This document shows positions 11,743 through 23,230 of a stretch of 64,000 nucleotides of DNA, piece after piece (positions within the stretch are counted from its first letter, which is position 1; every line of letters starts with the position of its first letter). The notes beneath the pieces are model-generated. The model ran no database searches. It saw nothing but the letters and a program-made list of their open reading frames with translations, and was not told where the DNA came from. The translations under genes were made by a program, and so were the position numbers. Source of the stretch: Theobroma cacao (taxonomy: Eukaryota; Streptophyta; Magnoliopsida; Malvales; Malvaceae); assembly GCF_000208745.1 (NCBI RefSeq), contig NC_030854.1, positions 20,281,822-20,345,821 on the forward strand, written 5' to 3'.

Positions 11743-12104
11743 AAATAGAATTCATCCTTGAATTCATGTCGATGTCGAGTTATCAATCTCATTCCATGAT
11801 CTTATTCCATTTCTCCTTTTATAGGGAATTTCAATCTATTCACCTCATTTACCTCTAGTTCAACTTGAATACTTCACTTATGTCTATTATTATCCTTTAG
11901 AATCAGATTAGCAGTACCCTTCACAATTATAATCTTTTATATTAAGACTCCAAGCATGCCTCTATCACTATCATTAAATTTTAACCATACTCCATCTCAA
12001 TCATACCAATTTTGATCACATATTATACTTTCTTATGTATACTTAATCACCATTTTATTGTTTCGTTCCTTGCCAAAGTTCTCGACATTCATTCATTCAT
12101 CTTA
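11743..12104 (-). other. LARD1 interior, PPT-proximal part
   Basis: Non-coding. It aligns closely with 44304-44660 of LARD2 (for example GAATTCATGTCG... and ...CTCGACATTCATTCATTCAT). It is interrupted at 12105 by the D-type LTR and resumes at 18178. Confidence 0.75.
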
Positions 12105-12549
12105 TGTCACGACCTAGAACCTCCCTCGGACCCACGACAACCGTCACGATGTCCCGATTTACACTAATTACTTGGAATGCCAATCGGAACCTCGCAAGGC
12201 TTACGTATCAGTTTCTTGCCTTTCTTGTGAGCAATCGTTGTTAAACATTCCGTTTTAAACAATTACTAGTCATTTTCGACCCAAGTAAATCAAAAGACAA
12301 AATTATTTTAAAAGGATTTATAGACAAATATTACTATTCAAAATATTGATTAAAATATAGCATTTTTATATAAAACAATATTTATAGAAACACGTGTATG
12401 TAAAATAAATTCATATATACAATAATTTACAAAGTTGTAATGTACAATAATAATTACAATGACAAGTGGCTCGTAAATACACACAGCGTTAGTGATAGTA
12501 ACCTACTGTCTGTGAGATAGAGGGATCAACTGGAATCTTCGACAAAATC

Positions 12550-15500
12550 TGTCACGACCCGGAACTCCCCATCGGGCTCGTGACAACCGCCGCGAGGCCT
12601 CGACAGACATTCTTCACCCCAAATGTCGATTGAAACCTCGTAAGGCTTAGCATCAACTTTCGCATCTCCCCGGTGAGCAACAGTTATTAAATCTCGCATT
12701 TCAAAAAAATCATAAGTCATTTTTAAATAAGAACAATAAAATATTATTTTCTAGCTCACAGGGGTATTTTCGTAATTTTTCGTCAAAAATCTCAAAACTT
12801 GCTAAAAATGTAGTAGGTAAGCAGAAAATATATATTTAATGATTTAAAAACAATTAAGTATCTAAAACGTTCATTTGAAAGCAAATTGTTGACAACTAGT
12901 ACTATTCAAAAATAATAAATAAAATATTCTATTTTCTCATAAAATAAATTTTTATAGAAATATTCGTAAATAATTTTTCGCACATGAAAGTAAAGTAAAA
13001 ATTGTATGAATAGAAATACAGATAACCAAAATATAAGTTTTGATCTGCAATGACACGTGGGCTCCAATTGACCAAGAGGATGTAAGACTGTGAACTCTTA
13101 CTTTCTATAATGCAGTTCCGAGCTTAGTTCTCGTCCTACTCGACTATCTACAAACTGTCCTGAGCCTGAAAAATGTATAGGAAGAAGGGGTGAGATTTTA
13201 TAATCCCAGTGAGTAAACAGATACCATCTAAAGTATCTAAAGCCGAGTAAATGGAGACAATTAAAATAAGTCATCATACTGTAATTTCATTACCTTTCAG
13301 TTCATTTCAACCAAATAAAATCAATCCATATAAATCGAGTAATCAACTTGGCTTATGAATTTCTTAAAACTTTGGCTCGTGCCAAAACTCATACTCGGTG
13401 ATACCTTGCGCAGGGCATCCAACCGAGTCCGCCAAGGCTGTTAAAATTTTGTATACACTTAAAATATATTTTTAGTTTGAGAAAAATACAGCCGTTCCTT
13501 GGCGTTGGCTGAGTTCCCCTTCACGTGGTGGTTTGGCGTGAAGTGAACCCTAAGCTTTACCCCAGGAGATACCCTACGCGCCTCTCCGTTCGAGGTAATA
13601 ATATAATGGAGTTTACCGTGCCCCTCTAATAGGCTGGTCCACGGAACCCCCTCTGCAGTAAATAATTAATATATAATCCACCAATCAATAAAATTCATTC
13701 TAGCATGACATGGCAATTTATCGCAACCTAGCCTCTCAAGGCTGAATACACAGTATAAATAATTCTAACACCAAAATCAGTTTAGCCATTCATGCTCATT
13801 TATTATCATAAGCCATTCAATTCAAAACCATAAATTTGCAACACAAGCAGGCAGTCTCCAATTACTCTATTTCAAAACCAGTATTCAATTTTTTAGAAAA
13901 TTTATAAAATCATTTTATAAAATCACAATTTCTCTTAAAACATAGCAATTTACCATTTAAATCCATTTTCCATAAAATCACACAATTGTATAAAACTACT
14001 CTAGATAATTAAGACGATAATAAGTTTACTCACAATATTAGGAGTAGAAATACTCCTATCTTCCGCCCTCGGGTGCAGTCTCTTACCCGAAACAATTGAC
14101 TCACCACCTATCCATAATCTATGACACAAAATTCAATAAATTGTGTCAATTTATCATAATTTATTTCAGGCTCTTATCCATGCGTATGCACTAGATAGGA
14201 TTTGAAATGTTTAAACAATCGCTTAATTGCGGTGTCTGACCTAACTCGCCTATACACCGTGTAAAGTCCTAAAATCCCCAATTCGACTCCAATTCCATCC
14301 ATTTCAATTTCAATTATCCAATTATATCCACAATACATCAATGACTGTGAATTTGGTTCAATTTATCAGTTCGGACTATAAATTACGCTTTTACCCCTAG
14401 TGGGTAAAAATTTCAATTATTGCACCGAAAATTTCCATTTAATTTCCAACCTCATAATTGATCATTTTTCCACCCAATTCTCTTAAAATAAAGTCAACCT
14501 TATCCTCACATACCATTGGCTAGATTCGGCCTAGGGAAATTCATGGAGAAGATAAATATTTTTCTTGTTGTTTAACTCATAAACATGCTACACTAACATA
14601 ACTTAAAATCAAATTAATCTAACAACTTTCTCTCTCCTAACCCATTTTTTCAGAATTGAATTTATCATGAAAACATGTAATTTAATCATGAAAAATAAAG
14701 AGAAATGCTTGGGAATAAGAAAAATGAAGCTTAATAGAAAAATATCTCACCTTTTTCACTTAATTTCCTTGAAAATTCACACTTTTTCTTTGATTTTCTC
14801 TCTCTAGGGTTTTGTTTTTGTTTTCTCTCTCTTCTTGCTGGTTTGGCTTGCCATGGGGTGGAAGATGGGCTGATTTTATGCCTTTTTATAAAGAAATAAT
14901 AAAATAATAAAGGTATGACACATGGCATCATGTCATTAGCCCGTTTTTAAAATTTTAAAAATTTTAATCCTTTTTATCTCCACCACACAATTAGTCAATG
15001 GTCAAAATGAGGATAAAGGAAGACCATGTGCTGGAAAAATGTCCTGGTGGTGGAAAATTACAATTTTGCCCTTAGGGTGGCAAAATTACTATTTTACCCT
15101 TTTACTCCAAATTATACCAAAATTAAAATTTTTCACTTCTAAACCTAAAATCTTACTCCAATAAGTCAAATGGGGCCAAAAAATCTTTTCTAAAATTCCC
15201 ATTTTGTCTCTAGGTGGCAAATGACCATTTTGCCCCTAGATAGTAAAAATTCCAGTTTGACTCCAAATTGATCCTCGAACTCCGAATCACCATATTAAAC
15301 CATTCTGGGACTTTAAAATTCTTAATTTCATCGTAAATTTTCTATTTGATCTAGTTCGAGGCTTAAATCAACTTTGTTGTACGTCTAGGTACAATATCGA
15401 CTTTTGTAAATTTTTCGAGAATCTCTTAGCATTCAAACATGCTATCCATCACATGTATGTCATGACAAATATTTTTTTATGAAGTCGGGCTTGTCATCTT

Positions 15501-15781
15501 CTCCCCAACTTAGATCAACCATATGATCCTTCTTCTTGATTGACTTCGACATCCGGCTAAATATTAATATTTTAATAGTATTTTATTAATAAAATATTAT
15601 TTTATTCTAAAAATTTTATCTTGTCTCCTTGGTACCCGAAATACCTTATTATGCCTCACTTTCAGAATATTTTATCCTAAACTACTATTTTCGTCTTTTA
15701 TCACTTTTAAACATTTTAATTGACCTCAATTTGCATTCGATCAACTTTATTTATCACCATATCAAAGTATGGGGTATTTCA
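12550..15781 (-). mobile_element. composite D-type LTR insertion with an extra U3 segment
   Basis: On the plus strand it runs from TGTCACGACCCGG to ATGGGGTATTTCA and is flanked by a perfect duplication aaatc (12545-12549 and 15782-15786). Bases 12550-15496 form a complete D-type LTR ending GTCGGGCTTGTCA. The additional 15497-15781 is the B/C-type U3 end (TCTTCTCCCC...GGGGTATTTCA). On the minus strand the unit reads: B/C-like start, about 285 bp, a purine tract AAGTTGGGGAGAAGA, then a normal D LTR start TGACAAGCCCGAC. The duplication surrounds the whole 3232 bp, so it inserted as one piece. Confidence 0.8.
15497..15511 (-). other. internal polypurine tract at the LTR junction
   Basis: Plus-strand TCTTCTCCCCAACTT reads AAGTTGGGGAGAAGA on the minus strand, immediately before a D-type LTR start. 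It looks like a genuine PPT, yet lies within a unit bounded by one target-site duplication. Confidence 0.5.
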
Positions 15782-15786
15782 AAATC

Positions 15787-18172
15787 GGGTATCTACAAGC
15801 TACCACAGGCTTGAAATATTTGGAAAGGAGGTGGGTGAGATTTTGCAATCCTAATGAGTAAACAGACATTATTATAAATATCTAAAGGCAAGTAAAATGG
15901 AGGCTAATTTAAACAACAATCACAAACCATTTCATAAGGTTTTCAATTTATTTCTTAAACCATAAAATATTTGTAATTTACCAAAACAGTTGTTAAGGCT
16001 TATGACTTTTATTAAAAACAAGGATCAAGCCAAACAAATAATCCTCGGGGATACCTTGGCCGAGGCATCTAATGAGTCTGCCAAGGTTGTTAAGATATTT
16101 ACATGTTAAACACATGTTAGTTTTGAAAACAAGTCGTTCCTTGGCGTTGGCCGAGTTACACATTCACGTGGGGGTTCGACGTGAAGTGAACTCTAACATT
16201 ACCCCGGGAGTTACCTTGCTTGCCTCTACTATCGGAGTAACTATATAACCGGGTTTATCGTGCCCCTCTAATAGGTAGTCCACAAAAACCCGTCACTGTA
16301 GTGAGTAAACCCACCAACTTTAATAAAATTTTGACAGTAAAACGTGGCTTTTATTTATTTACTCAGCCTGCATAGTAAAAGACAGCTTACATAAATTCCC
16401 AATGCAATTATCAAATATAGCCACATATATACTCATATATCATAAGCCATTCATAGGAAAATATATTTTTCAAGACAATTGACAGCTTCCAATTACTCAA
16501 TCTCATGGTTAAAGGTTTCTTATTTCAGATAATAAACACAATGAATTTATTTGGCACATTTATTTCTAAAACATCAAAAGTCCCATTTTAATCTCATTTT
16601 TGCTTCATAAAATACATAAAGATCATTTAAAAATAAACTCTAGATAGTTTACAATAATAATAGGTTTACTCACCGTTTGTACAAATTAAATACTGTCTAG
16701 GTGCCCTGATCACTGTTCGTCGGGTACGACTTCCTTGCCTTTACCGAAAGGCTCTCGTCCTAGATAGATTGCAAAAATTACACAATTCACTACGTTGATG
16801 CTAAATCACTATGTAATTGACTTAAATCCTATACTAATGCATGGTATGAAATGCAATAGCCTAAAACGGCTTAAACGCGGTATTAACCTATTTTTGGCAC
16901 TTTACCCGATAAATTGCTAACGCGTTCCATTTTAGCTCTAAATTGTCCAATTTTCTCTCCAACATTTCTAACCATTAAATATCAGCCAACAACCTTCTAA
17001 AATCATCAAAATCAGCTCACTTTCCTCCTTGGAAAATTCGGCCAAAAATGGGACATTAACTCTGTTAATTTTTCACTTTGTTTTTCTATCACTTTTAACC
17101 ATTTTCCATCATTTTCTCTTCATTTCTCTTAGAATAAAAATCAGTTCATCATCATTGTACATCATTGAATATTCAGCCAAGGGTGGGTATTGTGAGAATT
17201 TCATGCTTTCTTGCCCAATTTGATCTCTATACACATTTAACTAACTAAAACTACCAATTTAACTAAGAATCAAAACCTAAAAAATTCAAAATCCTCCCCC
17301 TTGAAATTTGGCCAGCCCTTGATATCACTTTTTGATCTCTCTCCTCAAGCATGCTAAATGAAAACAAAGGCATAGGAAAGGTAGAAATTAAGCTAAACTC
17401 GAAAAATCTTATCGTTAGACGCGTAAACGGACAAAAAAAGCGAATTCCCCTTTGAATTTTCTAGTTTTCCTTTGGTTTTTCTCTTTTCTTCCGTTCCTCT
17501 CTATTTTCTCTCTTCTTTTCTCCTTATGGCCGGCCATCACCTGATGTGGGTTTTAAATGGGCTGATTTTCATTAAAATAATATTAAACAATTAAAAAAAT
17601 GCCATGTGTCACTTTTTCATTGGCCCGTTTTTAAATTTTCATTCTTTAAACTTCAATTTTTCACCACTTAACATACCATAGTTATTCATACCAAAAATAA
17701 GTAAATCCTATGATTTTGACAAGTTTTGGGTGGTGAAAATTACGATTTTTACCCCAAGATGATAAAATTACTGTTTTGCCCCTATATTTCGAAAATTGCC
17801 GAAATTGAAATTTTTCACTTCTTATCATTAAATTATACTCCAAGTAGTTAATCTTGGTAAAAAATTTCACTCCATGACAAAATTATTATCTTAGGTGGCA
17901 AAATGACGATTTTACCTCTAAACATCAAAATTTTCAATTTTTTCCTAAATGAACCCTAAACTCCGAACAATCATTTTTAGTCATTTCTAGATTGTAAAAT
18001 ATTAAATTTCATCCTATGATTCCTATTTGAACTAGTTCGAGGTTAAATCAACTCAAGTGTACCGTTAGGTACAATACCGGATTTTGTCTATTCTTAAGGA
18101 CTTTCCTAGCGTAATAACATGCGACTCAATGCATGTATGTCATGACATGTGTTTATAGGGTCGGGTTTTACA
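15787..18172 (-). repeat. D-type solo LTR, right part
   Basis: Continuation of the LTR interrupted at 12549. GACAAAATC (12541-12549) rejoins CGGGTATCTACAAGC (from 15787), in the same order as CGACTATCTACAAACTGTCC in other D LTRs. U3 sits at the right end, with several near-palindromes of the GGCAAAATGNNCATTTTGCC kind (about 17750 and 17895). Confidence 0.75.
17415..17537 (-). other. short leader frame starting ATGGCCGGCCAT in a D-type LTR
   Basis: A 40-codon frame rich in Lys, Arg and Glu begins at a perfect palindrome ATGGCCGGCCAT and starts MAGHKEKRRENREERK. The same opening, ATGGCCGGCCA, occurs at the same place, downstream of the promoter region and upstream of the splice donor, in the D LTRs at 46037 and 57786. 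It may be a conserved upstream ORF or a regulatory palindrome. The protein matches no family I know. Confidence 0.35.
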
Positions 18173-18931
18173 TCTTATCCCCACATGCTATTATGTAGCC
18201 TACAGCATTATAAACATACCATACTCATTTATGTACATAGTCTCAACATTGAGAAAGGTTAATGCTTTCAATTATTTCCGCATACTTCAGATTTATCTTG
18301 CATTTATGCCACATACTTTAATTATTCCTACGTTATGGATTATATTTCTTTAATCCCATTCTCTGATTATCTTTTCTAAAATTTCTTATATCATCATAGT
18401 TCAAGTTCTATTGGGACTTCTTGCCGTTGTACTATTTATACAACTCATCAATACATGAAGTTCAAATCTCCAATTACTGAGAACAATTCTTCACCTCAGT
18501 TAGTTAAGTCATCAATTTCACATATACATGTGTACATGCATTTTCAAATGTCAACATCCCTCGTTACGCATAGGGATCCATGTGTTCACGTGCCTTGGAC
18601 TACATTTCCCTTTTATTCATCCGCATCCTTGTCCAAGATTCAATATAATAATCCTCATAGTGCATGTCAACATTCTTGTTATGCTTGCGCATAACTTCAT
18701 ATAGTTTATATCATTTCCAATTATATGCTTGAGTTTCATCATACTATATCCTTACATCACAATGTCATTAATCACATCTCACTTGCATTAAATTGCAATC
18801 GAATATTTGTATATACTTTGTAATCTCGTTGATCTTTCAAAGGTTTATCTTTATTGGATCATTGCATCTTATGCAATACCACAATCTCTAAAAGTCATCT
18901 TTATTTCTCAATTATTCTTCATACCTTTAAC

Positions 18932-18957
18932 ATATATATATATATATATATATATAT
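18932..18957. repeat. (TA)n microsatellite
   Basis: A TA run of about 26 bp in the LARD1 interior. LARD2 has the counterpart at about 48598-48617. Confidence 0.9.
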
Positions 18958-21304
18958 CCTTGTTGCATTTCGACTTTAATGAGTCACTTAAAAACTTAGA
19001 CTGATTCGAATCGTGCATGCCTTAAGCATTTTTAAATTCCAATTTTCATACTGCCTTAGGAAGTTTTTATAATCGGATTTCATTATTCAAATTATTTTCA
19101 ATCATCCTTTGTTCTATTCTTCCATACTAATGTGACATCATTCTCCCTGGACCAATCTGTAGTTTATACTTGGAACTGCAAGACTTGAAATAAGGTTCTC
19201 CTTAAGTACTTTTCAATGTAAATAGGAATCTCACTTTCAACTTACAACTTCCTCTTTATAATCACATAAATTAATGCTTGCTTTCACAAGATCCATAACA
19301 TAACTCCTCTTGAGTATTTCCATGGGGATACCTATCTTAAACTCATGTCTCACCGCATGTGATCACTTAACCTATGACTTGGCCATTAGGCTCTTCAGCA
19401 AGTTTCAAAAATTCCACATTTTATACTTGCCGCGTATGATTAGAAATTTCTTCTCAAAGATGTTTGTGCATTCCTGAAACACTTAGCCTCTTATTTGCTC
19501 CTTAACATCTCAAGCATATCGTTCTATAGACATGCACTTATTCTTAAAGGTATATAAATACGTACTCATCCATTCAATCCCCAACTCATTTTCATAGGTT
19601 TCTAGGGTGCCACACAATTTGCCTTGTGTTGTTACTAACCCTTTTCATTTAGCTGAGTCAAGACAAGAACTGTAAATTCTCATAATGATATTCTGGATAA
19701 ACCCATTTGCTATACCACCCTTATAATCCTTCATTCACATTTTCATTACTTGGTATTGACATCCCTTACCCATCTCTCATATATTCATCTAACTCTTCGC
19801 TTACTTTTTCCTTAGCCTTCAACAAGGGTAAATTTCTCGTCTCCTTTATTTCTTAGGATTTGACTTCAGTCAACATATTATCCATCCTAATACTTCTCAC
19901 GATATGTTATCTCAATGTAGTCATCTCAAGAATCTTTCAACTTTTCTTTTAATTATATGCCTATATACAAGGCGATAAAAAAACTTTTCAATTCATTGAT
20001 GTAAACATTCTCCGGAACATTTAAAACTCCCAAATAACAAAGCTCAATGACCAATGACCATAATTCAACTTGTAAGCTCATTATCGTGCCACTCCCATCT
20101 TGCTCATGCATCATAGACATGAGGTATTCGTAGCGTTGCGGTGCTGGACAGTCAGTGCTGCAATGTCGCGACTGCTAGACATGTGAGAGTTTCAATGCTG
20201 CAGCGCTAAAGAGTTAGTGCTATAGCGCTGTGGCTGCTGAAAATTTCTTCCATGAATAAGTTCTTCCATCTTTAAAGTTACTACAGGGATCATGCTCAAC
20301 CATTTGGCTTTCCTCGAAGCCTATCCCACAATTTTCATGACCAAGCATATCTTCTCTTTTGCTTATTATATGCACTAAGCCGAGTCAATATTTTCAAACT
20401 CATTTTATCCTTTAACATTTATTTTCAACCCATAAGTCTCACCTTAGGACAATCTTGCCATATTGTGCATCAAATTCTCAACATATAATACCACACACAA
20501 AAATATTCAACATTTATGACATTCCCCAATTCCTTAACAGTCACAATTAATTGTCTTTCTTGTGCTGTAACTCAAATAGTTTTGTTAACTTTCAGTACAA
20601 ATGACCATGAAAATAGTTCATCTTTCTCCACGCTTTACACTCACAATCTTTATTAATTCAAGGATTCACCTTTTCCCAAGTTCCATAATTTGCCTCCCGT
20701 AGTCCATATTTGTGCCAAATTATCATCTTATAATGACATGGCATCATTTTGTAATCCCTTCCATGCTTAAATTACAATCCTCGACTCAATCGTATCATCC
20801 ATTCTAAGTATCCTATATTCTTCCAAATTGTAACTGCAACTGGAATTTCAAATTTCACCTTTCCATGATTAATTGGTAATCATTTGTTAGGTCTTGTAGT
20901 TGTTTGTACCATTAATGACTTTCTACATCGATCCTTAATAATTATCTAAGGCGACCAACCATGCCACTAAGGTGAATATCCTCCTTCAATCATTATATCG
21001 CTAATCTATCTCTATCATATCGAAGGACTCCAATAAGCAACAAGTCATTAAAATAGCTATTTCATAATCCATTTGAGTCATACAAAATAAAAGCTGACTC
21101 TTACCTCCTTTGTATAGGTAACTATTACTATTTCCTTTACACTGCATTTGCCTATACTTAAAGTGATACGAACTTCAATGAAAATACTAAGTGTCTTTAG
21201 GATCCTCGTCGCCTTGATCTGAGCACATTTACGGATCCTCTTCCGGGTCCTCCTCTTCCTCTTGAGATTTTCTCATTTTTTTTATTCTCAATCCAAGCTT
21301 GTTG

Positions 21305-21694
21305 CTACCCCGTAAATTCCTCCTTACTAACAGGTACAACACCTCTCTGAAAACAAGGAGGAAAGTGTCGGACAACGGATACAGATACCATTCTAGGACA
21401 ATAATTACTGATAATCATTTTTCCCATCTTGTTCATGTTCTTTTTCCTCAGATCGATTTCATTACGCACCAATCTTGCGAGACTCCTAAAGCTCTTACAT
21501 AGTGGTTTACCTCTCCGGGGAACCGATCCACTCAGAAATCGAGTCAAGTTACTTTTTACGCTTTCACCCTCAAGCATATATCGGCTCTGAGCAGTGGAAT
21601 CTAGCGAGCCTTCCCTAGTACTATGAGAGGTATCGGAACTACCGTCTTTTCTAGACATGATGTGTGCAATTGGCGCACGTCCACTTATATGCAA
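21305..21694 (-). CDS. hypothetical 129-codon frame at the gag position of LARD1
   Basis: The longest frame in the LARD1 interior begins about 190 bases after the PBS, where a gag gene would start. The protein is basic and Ser/Arg-rich. An inner methionine gives MSRKDGSSDTSHSTREGS, and a stretch around LARLVRNEIDLRKKN looks amphipathic. It shows no zinc knuckle and no gag motif that I can recognise. The corresponding segment of the other two LARD copies is not in the window, so conservation cannot be judged here. It may be a decayed gag start, a real small protein or chance. Confidence 0.25.
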   Translation of the reverse strand: MHISGRAPIAHIMSRKDGSSDTSHSTREGSLDSTAQSRYMLEGESVKSNLTRFLSGSVPRRGKPLCKSFRSLARLVRNEIDLRKKNMNKMGKMIISNYCPRMVSVSVVRHFPPCFQRGVVPVSKEEFTG

Positions 21695-21880
21695 CCAAGT
21701 ATTGATTACTTATCCATTTAGACATCATAAGAACAGGTAGGTTTATAATGAAGTAGGGGCCCATGTAGCCTCCCGTCCTTGACTTGTGTTGCGCACCCAT
21801 AATCTAAGGACAAGACTCTACACAGACTCCAACAACTTCGCTGACAACATAGGAATCCCTAGGATTCAACTAAACCTAGT

Positions 21881-21892
21881 GCTTTGATACCA
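21881..21892 (-). other. primer-binding site of LARD1
   Basis: Plus-strand GCTTTGATACCA reads TGGTATCAAAGC on the minus strand, four bases from the 5' LTR. This is the same initiator-Met PBS variant as in the coding element (TGGTATCAAAGCC at 27629). Confidence 0.85.
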
Positions 21893-22285
21893 AGTCTATC
21901 ACAGCCCAATTTTTAGGCCATGACCAGCTTAAAGGCCCAATGGGCTCAGCCCAACAAGCCCAAGCAAGCTTACTTACATGATTTTATACATTAATCCATA
22001 TTCCTTTAGAATTCGAAATTCATAATACTAACTTACAATTCTTTTGAAAACAATTCATAATCATGCATTCATAATGGCATCATCAACCATTATATACGTA
22101 TATAGAAAAACAAATGAACCTTAATATTTCACATTAAATATCCATATACACATAATTAGACATCGATCGTCAACGGAGTGACCCTGGGCATGATTGATAA
22201 CACTTAGTGGCACGTTAAACCTACCGAGCAATATATAGGGAGTAGCACCTCATCCTAGGATCCAATCACCTTTAACTCAAAAAAC

Positions 22286-22760
22286 CTAAAACCTAAATTT
22301 AAAAAAAAGAACGTGAGTACAAACTCAGTGAGTGAATATAGGAGCCAAACAAGCAACCTTAAGGAAGGTTTAGAAATCATGATACACATATTTGAAAACA
22401 ATGCAATTTAGTTTAGCTCTTATCAAAACCCCTCATGTAAATCCCAAATGAGTAAATCACTTGATAAAAAGGGTCCATGCTCAACAAAAGATTTGAAGAG
22501 TGAAAACTTTAATAGCATTCGTGCAATTCAAGTCAAGTAAACGACGGGTCGTCACTACAGCGGAAAGGCATTTTCACTGCAGCAAGATTTCGACCAACAT
22601 TAGGCTTTCAAATCCGAGAGTTTCTCGCTGTAGCCATCCTCCTAAAATGACCAAAAAAATCAACATGAAATGCATAATAATTCCTAAACTTCAACATGCA
22701 AGATTCACATGTGCAACACCATATACCATACTCATGAACTTTCTATAACAAACATATGTA

Positions 22761-22791
<31 letters not shown>

Positions 22792-23230
22792 CCATCACCA
22801 TACACACCTTCTCATCATCATCAGCTCATATGCACTCCCACTAGCACATGGCTGGGTCAGCATCGGCTTACGCGCACTCCTACTTGCACATAGTCGGGAA
22901 AGCATTGGCTTATACGCACTCCCCCTCGCACATAGCTGGGTCAACATCGGCTTATGCACACTCCTACTTGCACATAGCCGGGTCAATATCATTACAAAAC
23001 ATTATTCGTATACACATATATATATATATATATATATATATTCAACACAGTATAGGAGCACATAAGTCTGTCCTATTACACATTTCACATTTTCACAACA
23101 TCAAAATATTTTATCAAAGGCTTGTTCCCAAGGCATACGTTTTTAAAGACAAGTTGGAATAAATCATTCAATGTTTCATACCAATACAATTATGTTTCCC
23201 AAAACGATTTTGAAATGCAAGTTCACTCAC
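22286..23230 (-). other. candidate LTR-embedded intron, LARD1 5' LTR
   Basis: Minus-strand donor CGTAAG|GTGAGTGAAC at 23230. The acceptor is TTTAG|GTTTTTTG at 22286, preceded by a T-run. Same sites as in the 3' LTR (8920-10012). The segment before the acceptor has changed from CATG to TAGG, so splicing efficiency may differ. Confidence 0.5.
22832..22986 (-). repeat. tandem array of about 45-bp units in the LARD1 5' LTR
   Basis: Nearly identical to 9505-9665, much closer than the surrounding LTR sequence appears to be. Confidence 0.8.

Larger units (their letters stand above)
12105..18172 (-). mobile_element. D-type solo LTR inserted in LARD1, itself interrupted
   Basis: On the plus strand it runs from TGTCACGACCTAG to GGTCGGGTTTTACA and is flanked by a perfect duplication tctta (12100-12104 and 18173-18177). 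On the minus strand it therefore starts TGTAAAACCCGACCC, a D-type variant. Subtracting the insertion 12550-15786 leaves about 2.8 kb, the length of a D-type LTR, and no PBS or interior is present. LARD1 interior sequence continues on both sides in register with LARD2. Confidence 0.88.
18178..21880 (-). other. LARD1 interior, main part
   Basis: About 3.7 kb with no frame over 80 codons apart from 21305-21694. It is colinear with 61787-64000 (LARD3) and with 44660-45401 plus 48400-49105 (LARD2), including long shared phrases such as the CATCATAGACATGAGGTATTCGTAG block near 20107 and 63531. Near 20120-20235 it has GC-rich self-complementary words (GCTGCAGCGCT, GCTATAGCGCTGTGGC) that recall the LTR palindromes. 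Confidence 0.75.

Noticed and set aside
15497..15501. Simple nested insertion of a D LTR at 12550-15496 with its own duplication
   Set aside because: Bases after 15496 (tcttc) do not match those before 12550 (aaatc). The match is found only at 15782.
22709..23065. 118- and 104-codon frames and an antisense 65-codon frame in LARD1 LTRs (also 9439-9744 and 9474-9671)
   Set aside because: They run through TA repeats and the 45-bp tandem array, are open on both strands and carry only repeat peptides.
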